Part shown: positions 12,656 through 23,541 of the stretch, one piece after another
How positions within the stretch are numbered: position 1 is the stretch's first letter
Layout of the letters: the number at the start of each line of letters is the position of its first letter
The notes under the pieces: generated by a model
Seen by the model: the letters and a program-made list of their open reading frames with translations, nothing else
What the model was told of the DNA's origin: nothing
Database searches by the model: none
Program-made: the position numbers and the translations under genes
Assembly: GCA_015698045.1 (NCBI GenBank)
Contig: BLAL01000043.1
Location: 992,001-1,056,000, forward strand
From: Rhizophagus clarus
Lineage: Eukaryota > Glomeromycota > Glomeromycetes > Glomerales > Glomeraceae
Length of the DNA: 64,000 nt
Direction of reading: 5' to 3'

Positions 12656-12681
12656 CACGGGTCGGCCCGGGCCGACCCGTG
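12656..12681. repeat. Perfect 26-base GC-rich palindrome
   Basis: The half-site CACGGGTCGGCCC is followed directly by its exact complement GGGCCGACCCGTG. It stands out as a GC island in very AT-rich DNA. A related but imperfect GC block sits in the inverted copy at 30939..30967, in the same position relative to the methyltransferase gene, and both are followed by GCTACAMAATATG-type sequence. Confidence 0.85.
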
Positions 12682-13313
12682 CTACAAAATATGCACAAAT
12701 GCAAGACTCTAGTACACAGCATTGTATTTTTATTGTGATTTTCAAAATTATTGAAATTGAATAAATTTTTTTTTGGTTGTTTCCGAACATTTTTCAGTAT
12801 ATTTTTCCGGGACAAAACAAAATGCAAAACACAATTTTTTATCAGGAAAATATATTAAAAATGATCGGAAAACACAACTGAAAATTTTATAAAATTTTGA
12901 ATGCAGGTTATAACTATGCCCTATAAACAATTCATCATATTCATCATACATATAAAAACAAATAATAGTACGTGCAGAATTAATAAGACATAAAAACAAC
13001 TATTTTCTTAATAAATACATGGATATACAAAATATGCAAGAAATACTAGAACAATAAAAAGTCTTGTCATTTAAAACATTTTAATTTCTAAAATTTCGCT
13101 AATTGGTTAAATTTTTTTTTTTTATTTTCTTTTTGCATGTTCATTACATCTTACTATTTGCTATACTAAAACAAAAAACGATTGCATGTTCGTGAATATT
13201 ATTTATTGTATTTGTTGAAAATCGGTAATACCACAATCACAAATGTAAACTTAAATTAAACCTATTGTTAATAAGCTTTGCACGAAGGTAATAAAATATT
13301 GATTTAAATTGGT

Positions 13314-13386
13314 AACACGAACGTGCATTTGACAATATGATGACAAATTATTACATAATACGTAAAAACCGTAATTCATATAAATT
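13314..13386 (+). promoter_or_regulatory. Conserved upstream block of methyltransferase A
   Basis: GGTAACACGAACGTGCAT and, further down, a TATA-like CATATAAATT at 13377..13386 lie about 100-170 bases before the ATG at 13486. Equivalent words are found upstream of copy B (TATA-like site on the minus strand at 30292..30301) and copy C (39565..39574), again followed by a TTTTTCCTGA word. Conservation between copies suggests the core promoter. This is inference from duplicated sequence, so part of the similarity is simply shared origin. Confidence 0.4.
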
Positions 13387-13485
13387 GACCTATTTTCCTG
13401 ACAAAAAAAAAGCCTTATTAGTTACATGTTTAATCTAATAAAATTGGATTATTTCATCCTAATTTGTCCTTCATCTATTAAAACC

Positions 13486-14776
13486 ATGGGTAATAAAAAT
13501 TCGAATTTAAAGAATAAACGCTCATCTTTATTAGTAAATAAAATACAAAATGACAAAATAGAATCAGAACAAGAAAAACAAGAAAAACTATTGGACTATT
13601 ATTTAAGGACGGATATCAGTAATATTGAAATATCACATATGTATCATTTTCTTAGAAATTGTTTATTTCAAAGTAGTTTTTCTTCTCCAATTAAAGATAA
13701 ATTAGTTGAAGGTTGTAAGGTTTTAGATATCGGGTAAGTGAAATCTTTCGAAAATTTTGTGATATATACAAATATTTATTTGAATGATTATTTATATTTT
13801 AAAGTTGTGGTCCTGGTACGTGGTTATTAGATTTATCAAACAAATATGAAAATTCTTATTTTTTTGGAATTGATTTTAAACCAGTATTTCCACAACAGGT
13901 AATATAATATTTTATTTAATTTTATTTACAAAATAAATCGAAATTTTAATCCTTTTTTCGTTCACATAAACTGATAGATAAAGCCTAATAATCTTAAATT
14001 TATCGAAGCCGACGTAACTGACGGATTATCATTTCAAGATAACGAATTTGATTTCACACGTGCAGAATCAATGAACTTTATGTTTACACCAGACCAATGG
14101 AATTTCGTTCTTTCTGAGCTCATTAGGTATTTACTTTTTTTTAAAAAAACACATACATATATATATATATATGTACACACATACAAGATTGTTTTTCTTT
14201 TGCAAAATTACGTCAACCTACGATGATCTTAGTAATTTTTTTTTTTTTTTTTAGAGTAACAAAACCAGGTGGATATATTGAAATATCTGATAGACGTAAT
14301 GGTTACGTTGGCAGAGGTCCTATTTTTCGCGAAATGACGGATGCAAGTAATTATATACATTCCTTTTAATAATCTTAATTTCATGCACTATAAATACTAT
14401 AAATACTAATTTTTACCTTCCATAAAACATTATAGTTTGGGCATCTTTTACAAAACGAGATATAGATGTTAAGTTTATAAATAGTTTAGATTCAAAATTT
14501 AAATCACATTCGAATATAGGAGAAGTTCATCGAATTGAAAAAAAACTTATTGTGGGACCTAATGGCGGTAAAATTGGTTTGGTCTTTCAAGATGTTGTCA
14601 TTTCCCATCTTAATATAAAATTGACAAGTAAGGTTATAAGTGAGGAAATGGGAATTTCCGAAGAAGAATACAAAGATTTGGTAGTAAGACTAGTGGAAGA
14701 ATTTAAACGAACTAACGTTGAATGTAGTCATATTAGATTTTGGACCCAAAAACAATTATTGGAAGAACAATCATAG
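13486..14776 (+). CDS. SAM-dependent methyltransferase, copy A (5 exons, 307 aa)
   Basis: Exons 13486-13733, 13805-13898, 13978-14126, 14255-14346 and 14436-14776 sum to 308 codons including stop. Motif I is VLDIGCGPGTWLLDLSNKYE (about residues 79-98), the SAM-binding loop. It is followed by a FFGIDF acidic strand, EADVTDGLSFQDNEFDF (motif II/III region) and VTKPGGYIEI (motif post-III). The layout resembles fungal LaeA/TAM-type class I methyltransferases; the substrate is unknown. The start at 13486 was preferred over 13426 because copies B and C begin with the same MGNK. The N-terminus MGNKNS fits the N-myristoylation consensus, followed by basic residues, so membrane anchoring is plausible. 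An inverted, intact paralogue is at 28.9-30.2 kb. Confidence 0.9.
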
Positions 14777-14897
14777 TAAGAAAACAAACATTATACTTAA
14801 TCAAAATCAAATTATTCGTACGTAATTATTGTATTATTTGTTTGCATTTTAATTTAATTTAATTTATAAAAATCTAAAATGTTTTAAAAAGGGCGTT

Positions 14898-14915
14898 ATG
14901 GCGACCCGTCGCCAT
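14898..14915. repeat. Short perfect hairpin downstream of methyltransferase A
   Basis: ATGGCGAC-CC-GTCGCCAT, 8-base arms around a two-base loop, about 120 bases past the stop codon. It has no T run suited to a bacterial-type terminator, and its function is unknown. Confidence 0.4.
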
Positions 14916-15184
14916 GACGATTCCTGTCACGTGATTTAATAAAATTTTTGGGATTAACTATCCTCGGAATTTTTTATTACAGTTAATTCACAGTACAATT
15001 TTTCCAAACTTAAAATTTTCACAAAAAAAAAATATTGTTTATTGAACTTTATTTAGTTTACAAGTTTAATTACTGAAAGTTCAATTTATTAATTTACACA
15101 TATTTTATTGTTTTATTGATTTAAAAGAATAAATTTATAATTTTATTTTTTATTTTCAAGAAAAGGAACGTGTTAATAAGTTAA

Positions 15185-15890
15185 TAAAAATTAGAATTAT
15201 AATAAAAAGAAGAGCAAGAAATGAAGGATGAATAAAAAAAAAACAAAAAAACTAAAGGAAAAACTAAAAGCAAAGGGGAATGAAAAGAGCGAAGATGGTA
15301 AAAGGGAACGGAAACAGAATGAAAACAAAAAAAGGGAGTGAAGATAACAAAGAGGAAGAAACAAAAAAACAAGAGAGTAATGAAAGCGAAATGAAAAGAA
15401 ATAGAAGCAATTAAAAGGAACGAAAGAAAGAGCAGGCGAATGGAGTGAAAGAAATACAAGAAAGAAAACAAAAGGGAATGGAATGAAAAAAACAAGAGAA
15501 AAAGTAAGGGGAGTAGAATGAAAAGAAATGAAAGTAACGAAAAAAAAATGAAAAAAGAAAAGAAACAAAGGTAACGAAAAGAAATAAAAAAGTATAAAAG
15601 TGAATGAAGAAGGGAACGAAAAGAATGTAAATAATAAAAGAAACGAAAAAAAAACACAAAAGAAAATGAAAGAGAATGAAAGAAATGAAAAGGGAATAAA
15701 AAGAAATGGAAATAACAAAGGGGAAATAAGAAGAAATGAAAGAGACAATCAAAAGGAATGGAAAAACAAAGGAAATTAAAAGGAGCAAAAAAATTAATGG
15801 GCAAAAGGAGAAGCAAAAGGAATAAAAGAGAATAAAATGAGTTAGTGAGGAATGGCAATTAGTAGACAAAATAAAAATAAAAAAAAACAT
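15185..15890 (+). repeat. About 700-base polypurine tract
   Basis: The plus strand is almost entirely A and G, in irregular GGAATGAAAAGAG / GAAACGAAAA words with only scattered C or T. Three overlapping minus-strand frames of 159-225 aa are made of Phe, Ser and Leu and are artefacts of this composition. Such strand asymmetry usually comes from expansion of short purine repeats. Confidence 0.8.
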
Positions 15891-16104
15891 ATCTTAATGT
15901 TAACAGTTAACTACAGAGAACAAAAAGACGTGTGTAAGAAACGAAGTGTAAGAGCGAAAAAAAAATAAAAACATGAAATCGGGACTGTACATACCTAAAT
16001 TGTGAACCCAGGAAGAACCGAAAAGCCTAAAAAGAGCAAAATATATTAATAAGAAACAAATTGCAAGAAACAAAAAAAAAAAGAAAAGAAAAACATACCT
16101 TGAG

Positions 16105-16511
16105 TAGGAATGGCAACGACTAGTTATGACCGTGACCGATATCGGTCGGTCAAAGGCTTCTGACCGACCGTTTGACCGACCGTTAACCGACCATTTAGCT
16201 AACTTTATCCATTTGATATTTCTTTTAACGAATTTAATCAATAAAAAGTCAAATAACGTTTTTTTTTAGATTAAATTCGCTAACGAAAATTACTTTTTAA
16301 CATTTTGTCTTGATTAAATTCGTTAAAAAGAAAAAGTGGTCGGTTAAACGGTCGGTTAAACGGTCAGTCAAACGGTCGGTTAAACGGTCGGTTAAACGGT
16401 CAGTCAAACGGTCGGTTAAACGGTCAGAAAAACGGTCAGCCAAAAGGTCAAAGGCCCTTAACCGGTTATGACCGACCGATAACCGACCGTGACCGACCGT
16501 TGCCATTCCTA
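16105..16511. mobile_element. hAT-type miniature element (MITE), 407 bp
   Basis: The ends are TAGGAATGGCAACG and its inverted counterpart GTTGCCATTCCTA. Flanking sequence is a perfect 8-base duplication, ACCTTGAG, at 16097..16104 and 16512..16519, the hallmark of hAT transposition. Sub-terminal regions are packed with GACCGACCG / CGGTCGGT words. Between 16340 and 16440 a 12-base unit (AAACGGTCGGTT and variants) is tandemly expanded. There is no transposase. Confidence 0.9.
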
Positions 16512-16619
16512 ACCTTGAGTCCTTTAAAGATTACAGAGATTATCTAATAAACAAGTAAACATTAATATCGATGATGACATAATCACGTTGGTAATCACTC
16601 ACGTGATAGCAAGGTCGTC

Positions 16620-16857
16620 GGTACGGTCAGTCACGTCGGTCATTGATCGGTCATAACCTGTCAAGGAGCGACAAAGACCTTTGACCGACTGACCGTTTGG
16701 CTGGTTTAACCGACCGCTAACCGACCGTCTAACTGATCGTTAATTTGACATTTTTTTTTTTTATCAAGAAAAAAATTCTAAATAATGCGAGGTTGGTTAG
16801 CCTTTGACCGACCGATATCGGTCACGGTCATGACCAGTCACCGTAACTGCTGCCATC
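16620..16857. mobile_element. Decayed relative of the hAT-type MITE
   Basis: It shares CGGTCAGTCACG, CTTTGACCGACTGACCG and GACCGACCGATATCGGTC words with the element next to it and ends in GCTGCCATCCCTA at about 16852. The left end is eroded and no clear duplication was found. Confidence 0.6.
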
Positions 16858-18004
16858 CCTAGTAATGATGGCAGAAGACATAGGTCCGGATGATGACAAA
16901 TGATTCCAAATCAGATATTGATCAATCGGGCCTTGTTTACCAGCCAGAATCAATGGAAGTGGCGAAACCAGGGTGGCCATGATGATAGGGGGTCGCCTAC
17001 AACAATTTTTCAATTTTTATTATTCAATATTTGTGTAAATTTAACATCCAATGGATCTATTTTTTTAGAATTGAATTTCTATGTTCTTCATTTCTATTTT
17101 GTAAGATTGGAATGCAGCTCACATGAATTCACGTGTAAATGTATAAAAATTATCATTGATATTACGATTTATTAAATATATTTATTATGTTAATAAATTT
17201 TAAAATAGAGAGACCTAAACGAAAGAAAAAATGGCTAAAATTAATAAAGAAATTAAAATTAGTCATAGTCACATACTGATTTACTACAACATTTGTTACT
17301 GTGCAATTGAGCAAAAATTCTTTATGAATGAGCATGAAGAAAAAGGCTCATTTATCACAGTATTTGTTATTGCTATTACGTGGTTTACTACTACTAAAAG
17401 AAGGGATTTTTCATCTATACTTTTTTTGTTTACAAAATGAATTCGTAATACTCATTAAATGTAATTAAACGACTAATTCTGCCACAAGACTCACATCAGT
17501 AAAAATGATCGTAATAGATCTAAAATTATGCTCTTTTTTTTTTCTTTTTAAAGAAAAAAAAAGATACTTGCGATCTCAATATTTTATTCATCATACTGTA
17601 GAAAAACCATCGATTCATAATTGTTATTCATATAAAAGAAGATAACTAAAATTTAAATCTAATAACGTCCTTACCAGAAACAAGCATCAAATAATATGTT
17701 ATTATAACAGTTTATAATCTCTTTGTATATAATTATATCACCATCAAAGATATAAAACTAATACTCGGGGAGGAAATAAAGATTAACATCACAAGCCATA
17801 ATGCCCAGGTTATCATTGCCTTTCATTTCCTAATAGGTGAGTAAAAGTAGAAATTTCCATCCGGTAGCCATGAGTCAATGTTTAAAGATTATAATATTCT
17901 TATATAATTTCATATCGGACATTAGAATACATTTGATTTCTGCGGAGAAGTCTCATTAGTCTGATCTTTGTAGAAAGAGCTGTAAGTGTGGAGGCTTTAG
18001 TTAC
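16858..18004. other. Intergenic, nothing recognised
   Basis: AT-rich sequence with scattered short frames (e.g. 17231..17440 +, 69 aa) that show no recognisable domain or compositional support. No repeat was identified. Confidence 0.45.
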
Positions 18005-18012
18005 AAGGAAAC

Positions 18013-18522
18013 TAGGGTTGGGTTAGTCCGGTCCGGTCTGGTCTGGCCAAAAAGACCGTCTTTCCACCAAGACTGGACTGGACCGGTCTTTTGACCGGTC
18101 CTCAAAGTTTTTTAATTTTTATTTACAATATGTCGTTGATTGATTAGCAAAGCAATTTCGCGCACTAAGTTCAACATTAATTTATTATTTATTGCCTTGT
18201 TTCATTTATTTAAAAGTTAATGAAATTGATGTCGATCATGTAACACAAATAGTTACATATGCGAAAAAGAGTCTTTTTAAGCATCATTAACTGTTAAGGA
18301 GTCAATGTGATATTGATATTAAAAATACCAAAATTTGAAAATTTTAATATTTCAATATAAAAACTTGATAAATAAAACATAATTTGTTATCATTTTATGA
18401 GATGAAAATTTTATATAATCCGTCCTCAGTCTGGACCGGTCCTCAATCATGGACCGAAGACTGTGAAGACCGGTCCTGGGACCGACATAGGACCGGTCTT
18501 TGCCAGGACAGAACCAACCCTA
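18013..18522. mobile_element. hAT-type MITE, second family, 510 bp
   Basis: The left end is TAGGGTTGGGTTAGTCCGG and the right end is its inverse GAACCAACCCTA. A perfect 8-base duplication, AAGGAAAC, lies at 18005..18012 and 18523..18530. GGACCGGTC / GACCGGTCC words crowd both ends, and the centre is plain AT-rich. The frame at 18384..18692 runs across the right end and is not a gene. Confidence 0.88.
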
Positions 18523-18530
18523 AAGGAAAC

Positions 18531-19620
18531 TTAGGTCACATACTTTGGTATATGGTATCAAGTATTGTAAATTACTATCACTTTACAGAAAGTAGGTTCT
18601 TTAGAAATTTCGAAGCCTTCGTCCGCAAAGGTCAAAGATTTAGTTCTTATCATTTACAAATACGCGAGCATAAGTATATTTTGCGTTTTTGAAATAGGTA
18701 TTTTGCTGTATTTTCCGTAAATAGAAGAACAAAACTACTTTAAAGGAATTGATTCCTTTAAATCCGGAGATATAGGGAAATCAAAAAGGTTCAATTGGAA
18801 ATTTAAAATTAAAAACTAAAAAAAAAAGATCAAACTATTAATAAAAGAATCATTAAAATGAGAAAAACTTCATTATATGAATATTGGTATTTTCTATTTT
18901 GTGGGCGAAGGTGCATCATTTATTTGATAATAAATTTGTTTGAATATTTAAACAAATAATTAAAGTTAATTTACAGGAATTACCTTTAGATCTTTATGAC
19001 AAATTTGATACTTATATAGGAAAAAAAACTATAAAATTTATTTACTTCAAAGATATCATTTGGTTTTTAGGTATAATTATATTGAGATTAGAAAATAAAC
19101 ATTTAATGAAAAAGAAATATATTAAATGAAGAAAAAAAATAAAAAAAAAACTATTAATAAAAAATTATCAGATAGTAGTAGTAACCGAGTTAATATTTTA
19201 GAGGGACTTAGATATCACGTATCATTATAATGTACATTACATATTATAATTCAAAGCAAGAATAATGTAAAAATGTATGCATAATATTTTACATATAAAC
19301 TGTAAAGTTTTCATTTTTTTGCACAAAATTTCGTAACAATGATAAAAAGTTTTTTAACTAAAGTATAAAACGTCAATAAATATTAAATAAACAATTGCAA
19401 ATTATTAAACAATAGAATTTACCTCGTTTAAAAATATTTACAGATATATTTTATCATTGACCAAGTTTTCTTTCTGTTATTTTCTTTAAATTTTTGATTT
19501 GAAAATATGGAATCCGTATTATTTTTAATTTATCTATAAGCAAATTTCTAATGAAATCACGTACTTAAACTTGCGATTTCCACTAAATTATATATATAAT
19601 AAAATAATTTATTTAATTAT
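18531..19620. other. Intergenic; possible small decayed frame near 18.98 kb
   Basis: Mostly AT-rich filler. From about 18978 the plus strand has an open stretch beginning ELPLDLYDKFDTYIGKK and ending at a TGA near 19128. It has no ATG, no recognisable domain and no partner exon, so it is noted only as a possible gene remnant. Confidence 0.3.
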
Positions 19621-20245
19621 CATTATTTTTATAGTTGGTGAGTTAATATCTAATTATCTTTTCTGTATTATAAATTATATTTAAAGTAACTAAATTAACT
19701 AAATTCTTTCGTTAAATGACTATTTAATGATTAATTATATTATAGAAAGTAAGTATTTAACCCTATTATCAATTTAAATTATTAATATATAATTCAAACT
19801 AATAATATTATTAGAATAATTAGATTGTAGGTTACTGCAAATTATATAAAAATTATATTAACATCGCATCTAGCTGATTACTCTTTTATTTTGAACTATT
19901 TTTAATTAACAATAGTTATTTTATAGGTTTATATAATATTTACATATAATTTTAAGTAACTAAATTCTTTATTTAAAAAATTTACTAAGGCGTAAGTTAT
20001 TTATTTAATTCTGTTATACTATTTATTTAATAACTATATAATTTAAAACCGATCGAATTCTTTATTTAAAAACTTATTTATGATAATATATAGGATGTGA
20101 GTTATTTATTATTAAATATTTACATATAATTTAAACTATAAATAATAAATAACTCATGCCCTATTATAACTAATTCTTTAAATATACTATTTATAATATT
20201 TACATCTAATTAAATTGACTAAATTCTTTAGTGCCCTATTACACA
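19620..20245 (+). repeat. Short, decayed array of intron-like units
   Basis: Units of roughly 80-190 bases carry the junction pattern seen in the long array at 57-63.5 kb: TAG-TTG-GTGAGT (triplet 19635-19637), TAG-AAA-GTAAGT (19746-19748), TAG-ATT-GTAGGT (19824-19826), an imperfect AAG-GC-GTAAGT near 19990, and TAG-GAT-GTGAGT (20094-20096). Bodies share ATTTACATATAATTTAAACT and AAATTCTTTATTTAAAAA. The last part folds back on itself (GAGTTATTTATTATT / AATAATAAATAACTC, about 20099-20154). No kinase exon follows, so it looks like an orphaned fragment. Confidence 0.6.
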
Positions 20246-21124
20246 GTGCCAAATCATATATCATGTAATCAAATTTTTAAAGCGTTAAATCCGGCCAGAA
20301 TCAAACAAACTATACCAAAGTATCCTTAAAGGAGCTTTGTATAACTATTGTGTAACTCATTTCTCTTGAAATTTTATTTATTAGCTATGTTTGAGACAAA
20401 AAATTTGTCTTGTAATATTATATGATACGACACAATGATTGATCAGAAAATTACAAATAAATGTAATAATATGATGTTATTTCCAAAAAAAATATTGGAA
20501 CTCGGAATTTTGTATACAGCCGCAGTAAAAAATTGCGTATTAAGTAAGACAAAAAAACAGGTTTTTGTTTAATTAATGCGATAAATATCTTGATAATTTT
20601 AACATCGTGACTGAAAATGAATTTTAAAAAGAAGTACGACATAAAATTTTTATTTTTTGACTTTATATGACCAATCAATAGCATGTTTAATAATAAATCG
20701 TTTGTAATAATTACAAAATATACCCCTTAATTAGCCACAGTTATTTTGATATTCTATTATATAAATATACACATTGCATTCTCATTATGATACTTATTTT
20801 TCATATTTACAGTAGCAAATACATACAATCATTGTAACGAAATATATATGCTGGAAGAGACATTACTATCATCATTACAAAAAATTTATACGACTTCATA
20901 ACAAATATATACAAATCTAAAGCATCGTTACAAAGATTTTTATAATAATGAGTCAAACTGACGGGACTAGTTATGCATTGATGTGTCAGTCCGAGTAATA
21001 TCATTTTTTTTTTTTGTATTTAAGAACCGGATTTTTCTTACTTTATACACTTTATCTTGCTTTTTTTAAATACTTTTTTTTCCATAAATACTTTACATTA
21101 AATCCTCTATTAAAATCTATAAAA
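20246..21124. other. Intergenic, upstream of the bromodomain gene
   Basis: AT-rich sequence. Short frames on the minus strand (20451..20684, 20807..21004) show no domain. The promoter of the following gene should lie here, but no clear element was recognised. Confidence 0.4.
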
Positions 21125-23541
21125 ATGAATGCAACAACTGAAAACTCTATTGATCCAACTGAGAAAAACTATATTGGATATGAGGGTAAGAAAGTCATAC
21201 AGCATTTAACAAGTATTTCATTCAGCTTCTAATCAAACTTATAACTATTATTAGCCCTTATTTCTTACTTAACGGAGTCAAAAAATTGGTCCTATCGTGG
21301 CTTTTTGAATCTTAACCAAGATGTCATCATTGCTTCAACATCTTCCTTAACTAGTTCTCCATTAACTTTAGCTAAGTGGCAAAACTTTAATGTTACCTGG
21401 TATATCCGCTTTTTAAATATAGCCAAGGAATTATTAGAACCAAACACATTTGCTATAGTAAAAAAAAAGGTGCGTTGTTTTTATTTTGCAAAGTATAGGG
21501 TAACTCCTGATACTCATCGTAGTCACTTAGTGAGAATTACTGTCTTGTTCGCCTGGTAACCAACCCAGGCTCTCAATTCAGGCATCCTTGCTTTGTCGTT
21601 GGTAAAGTCTGCTAATTCTGGAGGAGGAATTAGCTATGTACCTTCTTTGCCACTAAATAAAAATTTGATGCACTATATATTAACAATGTTTTGCTCATTA
21701 CAGGTAAATACAGAATATTCACAACGAAAGAAAGATTTACAAGCATTTTGGCAAGAAGTTATTAAAGAATGTAAAAAGAAGAATATAGTGACTACTATTC
21801 CTGAAAAAACAATAGCTATTGATAAATGTGAAAAGGAGAATATAGTGAGCACTATTCCTAAAGATACAGTAATTATTGAGGAATGTGAAAAGAAGAATAT
21901 ATCAATTACTACTCCTGAAGAAATTATTATTCCTGAAGAAACAGTTATTGAGAAATGTGAAGAGAAGAATATAATGATTACTACAGCTATTGATGAAGAA
22001 TGTGAAAAAGAGAATATAATGATTACTATTCCCGAAGAAATAGCAGTTATTGATGAAGAATTTCAAGTCCCTGAAAAAACAATTCAAGCTCTAGTTAAAG
22101 ATCTTTTCCAACAAGATTTACCTGCAAAGAACACTGAACTTATTAAATACTGTTATGATATTCTTCATGAACTTGAAAATAAATCTTATGCTCATCCATT
22201 TTATAAATGTGATATTAATAAAGATAAAGTTATAAAATATCCAATGGATCTATTAACTATAAATTCAAAGTTAGAGAATAATCAATACACATTATTAGAA
22301 GAATTTGAAGATGATATTCGTCTAATATTTTGCAATTGCTATACATATAATGATGTTGAAAGTAAGGTATATTATTTAGGTAAAGAATTAGAAGCTGTTT
22401 TTAATAAGAAATGGAATGAAAAACTTATTCTTCATGATAGACAAATGAGAGAACTGAAAAGGGTAAGAGATAATGATGCTGACACAGATAGCCCATTTAA
22501 AAAACAAATCCGAATTTTAGAGCAAAATGAGGACAATTTAGTATATAGACATGTTATTAATAAAACTCTTCTTGTTGTTTCAGCATATGAAAGCCTTATT
22601 GCAGGTAATATTACACCTTTTATAAAAAACTTAAAGACATTTCTATTAACAAGGTCAAAGATGTCTTTATCTTCTGCAGATGAGGCTGTTCTTCAAGCAA
22701 TCGTTGAAGGTCTTTTACCATCAAAATATTGTATTCCAGAGCTTTCATTAGTAATGGATGGCAATAGCCCTATGAAAAAAAAATATACTTAAAACATACT
22801 TATGCACTTTTAAAATGTACTTAAAATATACTTAATGTACTTAAAATGTACTTAAAAATTTTAAAATGTACTTAAATTATACCTAAAATTGCAATTTTAA
22901 GTATATTTTAAGTGTAAATTTTTTGCACTTAAATTGCAATTTTAGATATAATTTAAGTACATTTAAAAATTTTAAGTGTATTTTAAGTACATTTTAAGCA
23001 TATTTTAAGATTTAAGTATATTTTTAGTATATTTTAGAGAAATTTTTTTTCATAGGGTAGACAAAAAGGATATGGTCGCTTTGGTTATTCAGATATTTTT
23101 GTATTAAAAGGAACAGGAGATAACAATATTAGTTTAGAATTAAAATACATTTCATTAGTTGGTTTGATAAAAAATCAAAAAAATAATTTTAGTACAAAAG
23201 ATTTAGAAGATTTAGATAAAACTCTTGAAAAGGAAAATGAAGAATTTTTACTAAAAAGGCTTTATTCATATTGGTCAAAAGAATATAAAGAAACAAAACA
23301 GATAACTATTGGTGAAGTGTTAAACAATGGAATAATTCAATTGAGATCATATATGAACATAATCTCAAAAGGAAAACCTGCTAATTATTCTAGTTCAGGA
23401 GTGTTTGATGAACGTGTGAAGATAACAAAATCAAATCCTAATAAGTTAAAAGGATTTGTTATCTTAGTAGTTGGTTTTCGCCGTATTTTGTGGAGGCCTG
23501 TTGAAGAAGTAATATCCAATTATATATATGGTAAGGTTTAG
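21125..23541 (+). CDS. Bromodomain plus PD-(D/E)XK nuclease-like protein, split by an insertion
   Basis: Exons 21125-21185, 21255-21469 and 21704-22767, then continuing at 23061-23541 after an inserted element. The N-terminal part (ESKNWSYRGFLNLNQDVIIA) is of unknown type. It is followed by about five imperfect repeats around ECEKKNI.ITIPEE (about 16-25 aa each). A bromodomain then reads IKYCYDILHELENKSYAHPF, YPMDLLTINSKLENNQY and the acetyl-lysine Asn in CNCYTYND. The C-terminus has YSDIFVLKG...ISLELKYISL, the D...ExK core of PD-(D/E)XK (DUF1703-like) proteins common in Rhizophagus, and ends at 23541. The insertion brings a stop at 22790; removing it together with one TAG copy restores GNRQKGYGRFGY in frame. 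Currently it is probably a pseudogene, or yields only the bromodomain part. Chromatin binding is the likely role of the bromodomain; nuclease activity is unproven. Confidence 0.75.
22768..23057. mobile_element. 290-bp fold-back element inside the bromodomain gene
   Basis: The ends are CCCTATGAAAAAAAA and TTTTTTTTCATAGGG, flanked by a 3-base duplication TAG (22765-22767 and 23058-23060). The interior is a long imperfect palindrome built from TACTTAAAATG / CATTTTAAGTA words centred near 22915, so the whole element can fold on itself. It has no coding capacity. Reading across the joined flanks restores the host frame exactly, which fixes the insertion boundaries. Confidence 0.85.

Larger units (their letters stand above)
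12280..14890 (+). repeat. Duplicated segment, copy A (contains methyltransferase A)
   Basis: This block is homologous, in inverted orientation, to about 28850..31310. Shared landmarks in order are: a 'TTTGGAGTACGAATTTTAAC' block near 12340, TAGTGTCGAAGTTCCCGCAG-like sequence, the GC palindrome at 12656, the upstream region with TAACACGAACGTGCAT near 13314, all five methyltransferase exons, and about 100 bases of 3' flank (CAAACATTATACTT). The gene and its promoter were duplicated together. Confidence 0.8.

Noticed and set aside
13426..13485. Upstream ATG as start of methyltransferase A
   Set aside because: The 20 extra residues have no counterpart in copies B and C, which start at the MGNK equivalent.
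14898..14915. Rho-independent-type terminator
   Set aside because: A hairpin exists, but the genome is eukaryotic and no T run follows it.
15181..15890. Three long overlapping minus-strand frames (159-225 aa)
   Set aside because: Composed almost only of Phe, Ser, Leu and Ile from a polypurine tract; no start context, domain or codon bias.
16297..16506. Minus-strand frame with DRLT repeats
   Set aside because: Lies wholly inside the hAT MITE and arises from its 12-base sub-terminal repeats.
17231..17440. 69-aa plus-strand frame
   Set aside because: Composition no different from surrounding AT-rich filler; no motif.
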